Below, one piece after another: positions 16,567 to 23,638 of a stretch of DNA of 23,652 bases (position 1 is its first letter; every line of letters begins with the position of its first letter). The notes under the pieces were generated by a model. That model was not told the DNA's origin, did no database searches, and saw nothing but the letters and a program-made list of their open reading frames with translations. Source of the stretch: an uncultured Collinsella sp. (GTDB lineage Bacteria > Actinomycetota > Coriobacteriia > Coriobacteriales > Coriobacteriaceae). Made by a program: the position numbers and the translations under genes. The stretch is from NCBI GenBank assembly GCA_900542125.1, contig UQMO01000035.1, positions 1 to 23,652 of the forward strand, read 5' to 3'.

Positions 16567-17385
16567 ATGGCTGAGATGACGCTCGAGGGTGTGGACGCTC
16601 GTCCCGAGGACTCCGCGTTTGCCCTGGGCCGCGTACATTCGATTGAGACGATGGGAACGGTCGACGGACCCGGCATTCGCTTTGTGGTGTTTGTTCAGGG
16701 CTGTCCCATGCGCTGCGCGTATTGCCACAATCCCGATACCTGGTCTGTTAACGGCGGCACCATGGTGACTGTCGAGCACCTGATGGACGAGTTCCAGAGC
16801 AACCATGAGTTCTATCGCAGCGGCGGCATTACGGTTTCGGGTGGCGAGCCGCTCCTGCAGCCCGAGTTTTTGGCCGACCTGTTCCGTGCAATGCACAACA
16901 ATCCCGATGGCCGCGTGCATACCTGCCTCGATAGCTGCGGATATGCGTTTGACCCCAACCACCCCGAGAAGTTCGATGCCGTTCTCAACGAGACCGATAT
17001 GGTGCTGCTCGACATCAAGCATGCCGATCCGGCTGAGCATAAAAAGCTGACCGGTTGCGATCCCGCACGCATCCTGGCGTTTGGCGATGAGCTTGCACGT
17101 CGCAAGATCAAGGTCGTTATCCGTCACGTGGTGGTGCCGGGCATTACCGACACGGTGGAGGAGTGCGAGGCACTCGGTCGCCTGATTGCCCCGTGGCATA
17201 ACGTGGTCGGCCTGGAGATGCTGCCGTATCACACCATGGGTGTCGTCAAATACGAGCAGCTGGGGATTCCCTATAAGCTCGAGGGCGTGCCGCAGATGGA
17301 TACCGCGCGCATGCCCGAGCTGCGCAACGCCGTCATGACGGGCATGAAAAAGCGCCGCGCCGAACTCAAAAACGCCATCGGCTAG
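16567..17385 (+). CDS. pflA: Pyruvate formate-lyase activating enzyme (radical SAM)
   Basis: A 272-residue radical SAM enzyme with the [4Fe-4S] cluster motif CxxxCxxC at Cys46, Cys50 and Cys53 (GCPMRCAYCHNPDTW) and the SAM-binding GGEP motif in TVSGGEPLLQPEF. It also has the PFL-activase segments TVDGPGIRFVVFVQGC and HVVVPGITDT. It abstracts a hydrogen from the radical glycine of PFL, here Gly58 of the separate 83-residue protein. Compared with E. coli PflA (246 residues, first Cys at 30) it has about 16 extra N-terminal residues. The start chosen follows GAGGCAAGG; an upstream in-frame ATG at 16546 lacks a ribosome binding site. It lies about 7 kb from pflB/grcA with the sucrose locus and degV between, and is expressed separately after a terminator. 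Confidence 0.93.
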   Translation: MAEMTLEGVDARPEDSAFALGRVHSIETMGTVDGPGIRFVVFVQGCPMRCAYCHNPDTWSVNGGTMVTVEHLMDEFQSNHEFYRSGGITVSGGEPLLQPEFLADLFRAMHNNPDGRVHTCLDSCGYAFDPNHPEKFDAVLNETDMVLLDIKHADPAEHKKLTGCDPARILAFGDELARRKIKVVIRHVVVPGITDTVEECEALGRLIAPWHNVVGLEMLPYHTMGVVKYEQLGIPYKLEGVPQMDTARMPELRNAVMTGMKKRRAELKNAIG

Positions 17386-17514
17386 CGTGCCATTTGGATA
17401 AATACGCTTGTGGTTTCTTTAAAGACACCTTAAACGCCGCTGAATATCTTTGGAAAGAAATGCCTGCTCGGTATCATACTGCTCGTATATAAACGGTGGC
17501 AGTCAGGAGACCAC

Positions 17515-18633
17515 GTGCGAAACATCGCATCGCGGGACGAGTATGTGCCGCAGCATGGCAGCAGATATAAGACGAAGGACACGTCTTCGCGTGGCCTTGC
17601 CGGCGCTCGCATCCGCGTGAGGAAGATTGCCGCTATTGGGATGCTAACGTCGGCGGTTATTATCCTCGGAATTACCGTTAAAACCTACGCCTCGGAGCGA
17701 ACGGGGCGCCCAGATGCGTCAACGGTACAGCTGCAAAACGAGAAGGTTTCAAAGTCCAAAGCGTCGGCAGATCAAGCTCTGTCGACGGCAGATCTCAAGA
17801 CGAGACTTTCGAAGGCGAACTTCAACGATATCCCTTCGGGTGATACCGTTCGGACCTTCTCGTTGGTGGATAACAAGACTCCTGCCTTGGAGGATGAGAG
17901 CCTTGCCTCGCTCCAGGATGCCCTGTGTCGGGCGCAGGAGCTGGGCGACGTGGGTGTAGTGTTCTACGACCTATCGAGTGGTAGGGGCGTGACGTATAAC
18001 GCCGATGTTGAGGTGTATGGAGCGAGCAGTTATAAGGCGCTGTATGCACTCTATATTTGCGAGATGTTGGTCGAATCGGGGCAGGTGTCGCTCGATTGGC
18101 CTTTAGCCACGTATGGTGGTTACAGCATGGGCTGGCAGACGGTGCGCGACCTTATCGAGAATGCCGTCGTCAACTCAGACAACGATTCGTTTATCGCGTT
18201 ACGCGCGGCGTTTGACCATGATGGCTATGAGGATTGGATTGCCAATCTGGGCGTTGATGACGAAACGGCACTGAATCCGATGAGTGATTTTCCGACCTAC
18301 TGCCCGCGCACTTCTGCGAGGTTATGGCGCGAGATGAGCGAGTATCTGAGCATGGATACCGGGACTTCACAGTGGTTGTCGGGCCTTCTGGCATCAACAT
18401 CGCGCTCGTTTATTCGCGATGGCATTGCGGACGAGCAGGTTTTGGTGCGCAACAAGGCAGGCTGGATTAGCGAGGATGGTTACTATTCGACATGCGATGC
18501 GGGCCTCATCGACATCGATGGCCGTACCGATGTCATGAGCGTCATGACATCGATGCCATGGAGTGACCGTTCGAGCGAGGTTACGGCCGCGATTGCAAAG
18601 GCTCTGTTTGATACGCGAGCTGCACTGGCTTAG
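17515..18633 (+). CDS. Membrane-anchored serine hydrolase of the class A beta-lactamase fold
   Basis: A 372-residue protein with a basic cytoplasmic N-terminus, one membrane helix (about 37-59) and a low-complexity linker (60-130). An extracellular penicillin-recognising-type domain follows: SxxK motif SSYK (Ser171-Lys174), SDN (221-223) and KAGW (314-317) in place of KTG. All three catalytic elements are therefore present. The tethering and the KAG triad suggest a cell-wall-associated peptidase or esterase rather than a resistance enzyme. The start is GTG at 17515 with CAGGAGA at 17503-17509. A possible promoter upstream is TTGGAA-N16-TATCAT (17450-17477). It has no operon partner; mtnN follows after 78 bases. 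Confidence 0.82.
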   Translation: MRNIASRDEYVPQHGSRYKTKDTSSRGLAGARIRVRKIAAIGMLTSAVIILGITVKTYASERTGRPDASTVQLQNEKVSKSKASADQALSTADLKTRLSKANFNDIPSGDTVRTFSLVDNKTPALEDESLASLQDALCRAQELGDVGVVFYDLSSGRGVTYNADVEVYGASSYKALYALYICEMLVESGQVSLDWPLATYGGYSMGWQTVRDLIENAVVNSDNDSFIALRAAFDHDGYEDWIANLGVDDETALNPMSDFPTYCPRTSARLWREMSEYLSMDTGTSQWLSGLLASTSRSFIRDGIADEQVLVRNKAGWISEDGYYSTCDAGLIDIDGRTDVMSVMTSMPWSDRSSEVTAAIAKALFDTRAALA

Positions 18634-18665
18634 CGTGTTCGTTTGGCGAGGTCAAACAAAATGCT

Positions 18666-18720
18666 GGTACCATACCTTGGTTGAGAATTTCGTATAGGTT
18701 TGGGGAATGGTATGGCTACC
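18666..18720 (+). promoter_or_regulatory. Inverted repeat that would pair over the mtnN start codon
   Basis: GGTACCATACC (18666-18676) pairs with GGTATGGCTACC (18709-18720) over 11 bp with one bulged base. The right arm contains the ATG start (18712-18714), so the hairpin could mask translation initiation if transcription begins upstream of 18666. Confidence 0.35.
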
Positions 18721-19452
18721 ATCGCGATTATCGGTGCGCTCGAAAAAGAGATCATGCAGATTAAGGAAGAGCTGAGCGACGTTTGCGAGGCACGGGAGGC
18801 GGGCTTGACCGTTGTGAGCGGTGAGCTCGACGGCCTGACAGTTGTCGCCACAACGGCGGGCATGGGCACGGTGAACGCCGCCGCTGCAACACAGCACCTC
18901 ATTAGCAAGTATGCTCCGCAGGCTGTTGTGTTTTCGGGCATTGCGGGCGGTTTGAACCCCAAGCTCCATATCGACGACGTGGTCATTGGCAAACGCCTAC
19001 GCTATCTGGATACCGATACCGCGCTTATCGCCGAGTCCGCACCGGGGCTCGAGGAGTTTGGCTCGACGCCCGCGCTGGTCGATATTGCCGCCGACGTGCT
19101 TGCTGAGCGTGGGTTTGTTGACGCTTCGAAAAATGCAGTCGCTTCGAACGAGGGCACCAAGCAGTTCCTGGTCGGCACGATTGCCACGGGTAACCGATTT
19201 GTGACGGGCGCTACCATGCGCAACGACGCTATCGAGGCGACGCATGCCGATTGTGTCGGCATGGAGGGCGCGGCAATTGCCCATGTCGCAACCAAAAATG
19301 GTGTCGATTGCCTGGTGTTGCGCGCTATCAGCGATAATTGTGACGAGGCGTACGATGCAATTTGCGAGCGAGAGTTCGATCTGTTCGAGTATGCCCGTAC
19401 CGCGAGTGGCATTACGCTCGATATCGTTCGCCGTATCGCTGCTATCTATTAG
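18712..19452 (+). CDS. mtnN: 5'-methylthioadenosine/S-adenosylhomocysteine nucleosidase
   Basis: A 246-residue nucleoside phosphorylase-fold enzyme that hydrolyses MTA, SAH and 5'-deoxyadenosine to adenine and the thioribose. Matching E. coli MtnN are IAIIGALEKEI (4-14, with Glu13 as the catalytic acid equivalent to Glu12), the glycine-rich SGIAGGLNPKLHIDDVV (75-91), ribose-binding Met184-Glu185 in VGMEGAAIAHV, and catalytic Asp208 in RAISDNCDE. The enzyme also clears 5'-deoxyadenosine made by radical SAM enzymes, which gives a loose functional link to the nearby pflA. The start is ATG at 18712 behind TTGGGGAATGG. It is probably co-transcribed with engB, 38 bases downstream. Confidence 0.93.
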   Translation: MATIAIIGALEKEIMQIKEELSDVCEAREAGLTVVSGELDGLTVVATTAGMGTVNAAAATQHLISKYAPQAVVFSGIAGGLNPKLHIDDVVIGKRLRYLDTDTALIAESAPGLEEFGSTPALVDIAADVLAERGFVDASKNAVASNEGTKQFLVGTIATGNRFVTGATMRNDAIEATHADCVGMEGAAIAHVATKNGVDCLVLRAISDNCDEAYDAICEREFDLFEYARTASGITLDIVRRIAAIY

Positions 19453-19490
19453 CACGCTCTTTTGTAAGAACCTACGACCAAGGAGTGTCC

Positions 19491-20081
19491 ATGGCCGATT
19501 CCATTAACTACCAGCTTGCCAAGTTTGTCGCCAGCTATGGCAAGGTCTCGCAGATCCCCGAGTCCACCTGTCCCGAGGTGAGCTTCGTCGGCCGCTCCAA
19601 CGTGGGCAAGTCGTCGATCATGAACAAGCTTTTTGGCCGCAAGAACCTCGTCAAGGTTTCGAGCACGCCGGGCAAGACGAGCAACATCAACTTCTTCGAG
19701 GCCGACGACGTGCACTTCGTCGACCTGCCGGGTTATGGTTTCGCCCGTCGTTCCAAGGCCGAGCGTGACCGCTGGGCAGAACTTATCGGCGACTTCTTCG
19801 ACTCGGAGCGCAGCTTTAACCTGGTCGTGTCGCTGGTGGATATTCGTCACGACCCGAGCAAGCTCGACCATGACATGATCGACTACCTGCAGGGCAACGA
19901 GTTCAACTTTATCGTCTGCCTCACCAAGGCCGACAAGCTCAGCCGCACCCAGCAGGCCCGCCAGGCAGCAGCCATCAAAAAGCAGCTCAACGTTCCGGCC
20001 GAGAACGTAATCATCACAAGCTCCCAAACCGGCACCGGCATCGACGAACTCAAAAAGCGCATCGCCGAGGCCTGCCTCTAG
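19491..20081 (+). CDS. engB: Ribosome biogenesis GTP-binding protein EngB/YsxC/YihA
   Basis: A 196-residue small GTPase of typical EngB length, needed for late large-subunit assembly. G-motifs in order: G1 GRSNVGKS (34-41), G2 Thr in TPGKTSNINFF (59-69), G3 DLPGYG (78-83), G4 TKAD (145-148) and G5 SSQTG (177-181). The start is ATG at 19491 with AAGGAG at 19480-19485. It is cytoplasmic and essential in many bacteria. The gene ends just before an AT-richer accessory segment, and the inverted repeat at 20117-20163 with its T-run may be its terminator. Confidence 0.96.
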   Translation: MADSINYQLAKFVASYGKVSQIPESTCPEVSFVGRSNVGKSSIMNKLFGRKNLVKVSSTPGKTSNINFFEADDVHFVDLPGYGFARRSKAERDRWAELIGDFFDSERSFNLVVSLVDIRHDPSKLDHDMIDYLQGNEFNFIVCLTKADKLSRTQQARQAAAIKKQLNVPAENVIITSSQTGTGIDELKKRIAEACL

Positions 20082-20106
20082 GGCATGCCGCACTGTCAAA
20101 CAACTT

Positions 20107-20167
20107 TTGTCTATCTATATCACCCCAGTGATAGTTATTGGTACACTATCACTGGGGTGATATTTTT
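20107..20167 (+). promoter_or_regulatory. Perfect 19-bp inverted repeat upstream of the ART-HTH pair (operator and/or terminator)
   Basis: ATATCACCCCAGTGATAGT (20117-20135) is matched exactly by its complement at 20145-20163, nine bases apart, then TTTT. A promoter-like pair TTGTCT (20107-20112), a 17-base spacer and GATAGT (20130-20135) overlaps the left arm. The site can serve as an engB terminator in RNA and as an operator for the HTH protein in DNA. Confidence 0.65.
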
Positions 20168-20181
20168 GTTTGGAGGTCGAT

Positions 20182-20865
20182 ATGGAGCTTTGGCACGGGT
20201 CGGAGGTTGTTGTCGAGCATCCGTCGTTGGATAAATGCAGACAATTCAATGACTATGGGCGCGGGTTTTATTGCACGCCACATGAAGAAATGGCGATGGA
20301 ATGGGCATGCCGGACCGAGTCGGATGGCATTGCAAATCGATATGAACTTGATTTAGATGGCCTTTCGGTCTTGGATTTAGAGTCTGGGGAGTTTTCAATC
20401 CTCAATTGGCTTGCGATTTTGGCCGACAACCGGGAGTTTAATGTCTCGACGCCGCTAGCACGCGACGGACTTCGATTTCTGCTTGATAACTGTTTGATTG
20501 ATATTTCTTCTTACGACGTTATTCGGGGCTATCGTGCCGACGACTCGTATTTTTCTTTTGCAAGGCAGTTTGTTAATGGCATGATTTCGCTCCGACAACT
20601 TCAGCGCATTATGCGCCTGGGCGATCTAGGCATTCAATATGCTCTTATGAGTGAGCGCGCATTCTCGGCGATTAGATTCTGCGATTGGAAGCCGGCTTCG
20701 GGATCTGAGTTTTATCCCAAGCGTTTTGAGCGAGAGCAGAATGCTCGACGCAAATACTTGGATACGGTTAACGGGTTCGATTCCGAAGGTATCGACATTA
20801 GGGATTTAATGGCAGGGAGGGTTGATTTAAATGATCCAAGAGTTAACGGATTGTGGGCCGAGTAG
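20182..20865 (+). CDS. DUF3990 protein, ADP-ribosyltransferase-like, putative toxin
   Basis: A 227-residue soluble protein. The N-terminus MELWHGSEVVVEHPSL followed by NDYGRGFYCTPHEEMAMEWA (23-42) has the DUF3990 signature. This family groups with the ADP-ribosyltransferase (ART) fold; His5 and Tyr30 sit where H-Y type ARTs bind NAD. The rest (50-227) is not recognised in detail. The ATG at 20182 follows GGAGG (20172-20176). The 3' end overlaps the next gene by 35 bases, implying coupled translation, as in toxin-antitoxin pairs. Base composition is AT-richer than the flanking housekeeping genes, pointing to acquisition. Toxicity and target are inferred; it could instead be a regulatory or phage-defence enzyme. 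Confidence 0.7.
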   Translation: MELWHGSEVVVEHPSLDKCRQFNDYGRGFYCTPHEEMAMEWACRTESDGIANRYELDLDGLSVLDLESGEFSILNWLAILADNREFNVSTPLARDGLRFLLDNCLIDISSYDVIRGYRADDSYFSFARQFVNGMISLRQLQRIMRLGDLGIQYALMSERAFSAIRFCDWKPASGSEFYPKRFEREQNARRKYLDTVNGFDSEGIDIRDLMAGRVDLNDPRVNGLWAE

Positions 20866-21529
20866 GACATATCCCGTCTACTACCTTGAGGATGCAATGA
20901 ACAACCTTGGCGACTGCTTTGACTATGCCGTGAACGACTATGGAGCGGAAGGGTCCGAGGTCGCTGAGCTCTTTTGCCTGAGCGGTGTAGCTCGCGAGTT
21001 CGAACGCGGCAACGCATGGGTCGTATCGGGAAAATCAGGTGTTGAGCTGTTCGCACTTATCGCCGAAAGGTCGGGATATCAAAGCGGGTCTATACCGGAC
21101 CGCACCTATCGTTTTGAGAAGACGCCGGAGTATTGGACAGGCTGGATATTGGCATATCTGCAATGGCGTCTGGGCGAGTCTTTCGAAGACCTGCTGCATG
21201 TCGTTCCGTTCGATGCGCTGTGCAATATGTATTACCCCTGGCACGAAGCCTCAGAGGAGCGTGTGGCGCGTCTTGTTTGCGATATAGCGAAGAAAACACC
21301 TCGTCAAACCAAACTGGCGCTAGCAAGGAAGAGGCTTAAGAAAACCCAGCAAGACCTGGCATACGAATCGGGCGTGTCACTCCGCTCGATCCAAATGTAC
21401 GAGCAGCGCCAGAGAAACATCAATGAAGCTTCGGTAACAAGCGTAAGAGCCATAGCAAAAGCCCTCCACTGCAACATCGAAGATCTCCTAGAGCCAGTCT
21501 TCGAATACAAAGAAACCAGCGCCGCCTAA
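20831..21529 (+). CDS. HTH (XRE-type) protein paired with the DUF3990 gene, putative antitoxin/regulator
   Basis: A 232-residue protein with two parts. Residues 15-155 form an unnamed helical domain with the segments SGVAREFERGNAWVVSGKSG (51-70) and PEYWTGWILAYLQWRLG (99-115); such modules are, as I recall, commonly fused to HTH domains next to ART-like genes. Residues 160-222 are a Cro/C1-type HTH (TQQDLAYESGVSLRSIQMYEQ, recognition helix around 183-191). The ATG at 20831 is preceded by GGGAGGG at 20815-20821 and lies inside the upstream gene. The natural reading is an antitoxin that neutralises the ART protein and represses the pair through the 19-bp inverted repeat at 20117-20163. This is inference from layout. 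Confidence 0.72.
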   Translation: MIQELTDCGPSRTYPVYYLEDAMNNLGDCFDYAVNDYGAEGSEVAELFCLSGVAREFERGNAWVVSGKSGVELFALIAERSGYQSGSIPDRTYRFEKTPEYWTGWILAYLQWRLGESFEDLLHVVPFDALCNMYYPWHEASEERVARLVCDIAKKTPRQTKLALARKRLKKTQQDLAYESGVSLRSIQMYEQRQRNINEASVTSVRAIAKALHCNIEDLLEPVFEYKETSAA

Positions 21530-21670
21530 ACCAATATATTGCCAAGGTTTGTATCTAGTAAGCGCTCCTTACCAGCAAGAGTCCCTACCATTAGATAGCG
21601 GCTTAAAGGGCCGAAATCGTATGAATGGCATTGCGACTTCCAAATGGGTGACTGCTGCTTGAAAAGCTAT

Positions 21671-21697
21671 AGAAATAGGGGCCGATTTAACGGCCCC
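21671..21697 (-). terminator. Terminator of the minus-strand microprotein operon
   Basis: On the minus strand, GGGGCCG and CGGCCCC (21678-21697) form a 7-bp GC stem with a 6-base loop, followed by TATTTCT (complement of 21671-21677). It lies 35 bases beyond the stop of the 34-residue gene. Confidence 0.65.
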
Positions 21698-21731
21698 AAG
21701 CATCGCATAAATGGCATATACGTTTTATCAA

Positions 21732-21836
21732 CTATTTCTTGTTTTTAACCCATTTGCAGATACGCCAAATAAGCACTCCGACGAGAATCCAAACGAGAGC
21801 GATCATAATGTCTGAGCGTGCAGGAATTGGGATCAT
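21732..21836 (-). CDS. 34-residue membrane microprotein
   Basis: This short gene reads MIPIPARSDIMIALVWILVG, then VLIWRICKWVKNKK. It has a polar start, one hydrophobic helix (about 10-24) and a strongly basic tail (RICKWVKNKK), the classic layout of a single-pass membrane microprotein with a cytoplasmic basic end. A good ribosome binding site GAGGAAG lies six bases before the ATG, placed in the 24-base gap after the stop of the secreted DUF5626-like gene. A terminator follows. These signals support a real two-gene operon. Function is unknown; partners, toxins or immunity peptides of this shape exist, but nothing here decides. Confidence 0.6.
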   Translation of the reverse strand: MIPIPARSDIMIALVWILVGVLIWRICKWVKNKK

Positions 21837-21860
21837 TGAACTTCCTCAATTGATGTGAGT

Positions 21861-22376
21861 CTAGTTTGCATAGGTGTGGAGCGTGCTGCCTTCCATGGTC
21901 GCTTGCAACACGGCGATACCGGACGTCATCCCCATCGATTCATAGTTGAGTCGATATGTCGCCTGTTTCGAGTTCCATATAAAGGACTCGTTAGTTACCG
22001 TACAGCCGATAGTCGTATAGTTTTGTCCCCAAGCGCTGGTAATGAGCGAGTTCGCTATCTTGATCTTGAATTCGCGATAAATAAAAGGACTGTTGTAATA
22101 GATAGTCCAAGTTCCAGATGCGTTGTTGTAGTAACTGTCCCATATCAGGCTGGGCTCATTGGTTTTTTTAATTCCTATTACTGCAACGGTCCCATCCTTA
22201 AGCTTGATTTGATGAGACTGCTCGGGACCTTTCGTTAAATCAAAATCTTGGGTTGCGCCAGAAATTGCGACAGCATCGCTTTCTGCAGCATAAGCAGTCG
22301 AAGGGCTAAACGAGAAACATATCGGTAATATCAAAAGTATCGAGAGGAAAAACGAAGCTTTGAGTGTGCGTAACAC
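21861..22376 (-). CDS. Secreted DUF5626-like protein
   Basis: A 171-residue exported protein. Residues 1-31 form a signal peptide, with a hydrophobic core (SFFLSILLILPICFSFS) and a probable cleavage after AYA before AESD. The mature part (~140 residues) is beta-rich with aromatic spacing, and its C-terminal half resembles DUF5626 proteins of gut Gram-positives; this resemblance is by eye. I chose the GTG at 22376 because GGAGG (22385-22389) stands eight bases upstream. The in-frame ATG at 22391 lies on top of that site and would add five residues. It is followed by the 34-residue membrane gene. The AT-rich composition suggests an accessory gene. The role is unknown, probably at the cell surface. 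Confidence 0.65.
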   Translation of the reverse strand: MLRTLKASFFLSILLILPICFSFSPSTAYAAESDAVAISGATQDFDLTKGPEQSHQIKLKDGTVAVIGIKKTNEPSLIWDSYYNNASGTWTIYYNSPFIYREFKIKIANSLITSAWGQNYTTIGCTVTNESFIWNSKQATYRLNYESMGMTSGIAVLQATMEGSTLHTYAN

Positions 22377-22445
22377 TTTGACCACCTCCATACTGCGATG
22401 CCTAGTTAAATAGTAGCATAGATAAACAGTTTATTATGTAACTTA

Positions 22446-22672
22446 AAAAGCCCCTATCTGCCCGGCGCCCCTTCAAAGCGTGGGTTCCTGTAGACATCCT
22501 CAGCAAGGTAAACGCAGGGATGGTCGGGGTGTTCCCCTCAAAATTATTCCGCAGCGCGAAGGCCTCTCGTCCGTGGCTCCGTTGGAGCACAAGATTAAAT
22601 CAGCGAATGCGATTATCCTTTCGAGGCTGCGCAGGCCCCCAAGGGGACCGGTGAGAGCAATGAGGCAGGGCG
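22446..22672. other. Hairpin-rich gene-free segment, possible structured RNA
   Basis: No gene is supported here. Several hairpins lie in a row: GGGG-TGTT-CCCC (22526-22537), GCTCC/GGAGC (22576-22588), AATC/GATT with an inner GC pair (around 22598-22614) and GACATCC/GGGATGGTC (22493-22525). The ends can pair: GCCC and CTGCC (22450-22462) with GGCAG and GGGC (22664-22672), and CCCCTT (22468-22473) with AAGGGG (22641-22646). On the minus strand it ends in GGGGCTTTTT (22454-22445), a terminator-like tail. I could not match it to 6S, tmRNA, RNase P, SRP RNA or a known riboswitch. It may be an RNA gene on either strand or the thrB 3' region. Confidence 0.35.
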
Positions 22673-23554
22673 CTACAGGTACTCGATTTGAGCGCCCTCG
22701 GTGTCGCACGTCAGAATGTGCGTGTCACACTTGGGGAACTGTTCACGCAGTTTGACCTGCAGGAACTTTGCCACGATGGTGTCGTCGGTCACAGCCATGA
22801 GGGTCGAGCCGGAGCCACTGATCCAGATGGTCTTGGCGCCTCCGTTAAGGCAGGTGTCGCGCACGGCGTTGTAGTCGGGGATGAGGCGGCGGCGATAGGG
22901 CTCCTGGATGCGGTCGTCGTTGGCGGCGGCAATCAGGTCAAGGTCACCAGTCTCCAGGCCGCGCGTCATGCCGGCGATGCGGCCCATTTGCCATACGGCG
23001 GTGGAGAGTGGAATCTCCTGCGGCACAACCTTGCGCGCCTCGCTCGTATGCACCTCGTAGGGCGGAATCACGGTAATAAAACGCAAGCGATCGCTTACCT
23101 CGTATCGCAGGCACTGGGGAAGCGAATCGGTCGGCGTAAAGGAGCAGACGGCGCCGCCCAGGATAGCGGGGGCGACGTTATCGGGATGCCCTTCGACCTC
23201 GGTGGCAATGCGGACGAGCTCGGCGCGGTCGACGGTGTGGCCCGTCAGCGCGGCGGCAGCCATGATGCCGGCGACGACGCAGGTGGAGCTGGAACCCAGG
23301 CCACGGGCGACGGGCACGTCGGTCTGAATGTCGATAGCGACGGGGAAGGCCGGCTCGCCCCATGCGGCCAGTGCATCCACAAAGCTCACGTAGACCAGGT
23401 TATTCTCGTTTTGGAACTCCTCGGGGCAGCCCGTGATGGTGAGCTTGTCGGCGCGCTCGAAGGTGAAGTGCGAGTAGAGGCTGACGGCCATGCCGAGGGT
23501 GTCGTAGCCGATGCCTAGGTTGGCGCTGGTTGCTGGGACGGTGATTTTGATCAT
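22673..23554 (-). CDS. thrB: Homoserine kinase
   Basis: A 293-residue GHMP-family kinase that phosphorylates L-homoserine with ATP, the penultimate step to threonine. It starts MIKITVPATSANLGIGYDTLGMA, the usual ThrB N-terminus. The ATP-binding motif PVARGLGSSSTC spans 81-92, followed by the substrate-site segment EVEGHPDNVAPAILGG and the late GHMP motif KTIWISGSGSTLMAV. I chose the ATG at 23554 because AGGAGG lies seven bases upstream; a longer in-frame start at 23626 gives a Pro/Arg-rich, implausible extension. An 8-bp inverted repeat (22667-22674 with 22691-22698) spans the stop codon. No other threonine gene is visible; upstream sequence is outside the window. Confidence 0.95.
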   Translation of the reverse strand: MIKITVPATSANLGIGYDTLGMAVSLYSHFTFERADKLTITGCPEEFQNENNLVYVSFVDALAAWGEPAFPVAIDIQTDVPVARGLGSSSTCVVAGIMAAAALTGHTVDRAELVRIATEVEGHPDNVAPAILGGAVCSFTPTDSLPQCLRYEVSDRLRFITVIPPYEVHTSEARKVVPQEIPLSTAVWQMGRIAGMTRGLETGDLDLIAAANDDRIQEPYRRRLIPDYNAVRDTCLNGGAKTIWISGSGSTLMAVTDDTIVAKFLQVKLREQFPKCDTHILTCDTEGAQIEYL

Positions 23555-23615
23555 GTGGGTCCTCCTGGGCGGGTCTGGCCGTTTAGTTCGCTGCTCGGGC
23601 AGTCCTGGCTCGCTC

Positions 23616-23638
23616 GGAAAGCACATTAAGTGCTTTCC
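23616..23638. repeat. Perfect hairpin upstream of thrB
   Basis: GGAAAGCAC (23616-23624) and GTGCTTTCC (23630-23638) pair perfectly around ATTAA. It lies about 60 bases upstream of the thrB start, so it is in the thrB leader or is the terminator of a gene beyond the window. It lacks a clear T-run within what is visible. Confidence 0.5.

Noticed and set aside
17515..18633. Antibiotic-resistance beta-lactamase
   Set aside because: Single-pass anchoring, long linker and KAG instead of KTG do not fit a secreted resistance enzyme; no mobile element is near.
21855..22238. 127-residue plus-strand frame opposite the DUF5626-like gene
   Set aside because: No ribosome binding site; the minus-strand frame has a signal peptide and a well-placed start.
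22555..23626. thrB extended upstream to 23626
   Set aside because: The extra residues are Pro/Arg-rich, and AGGAGG points clearly to the ATG at 23554, which begins a standard ThrB N-terminus.
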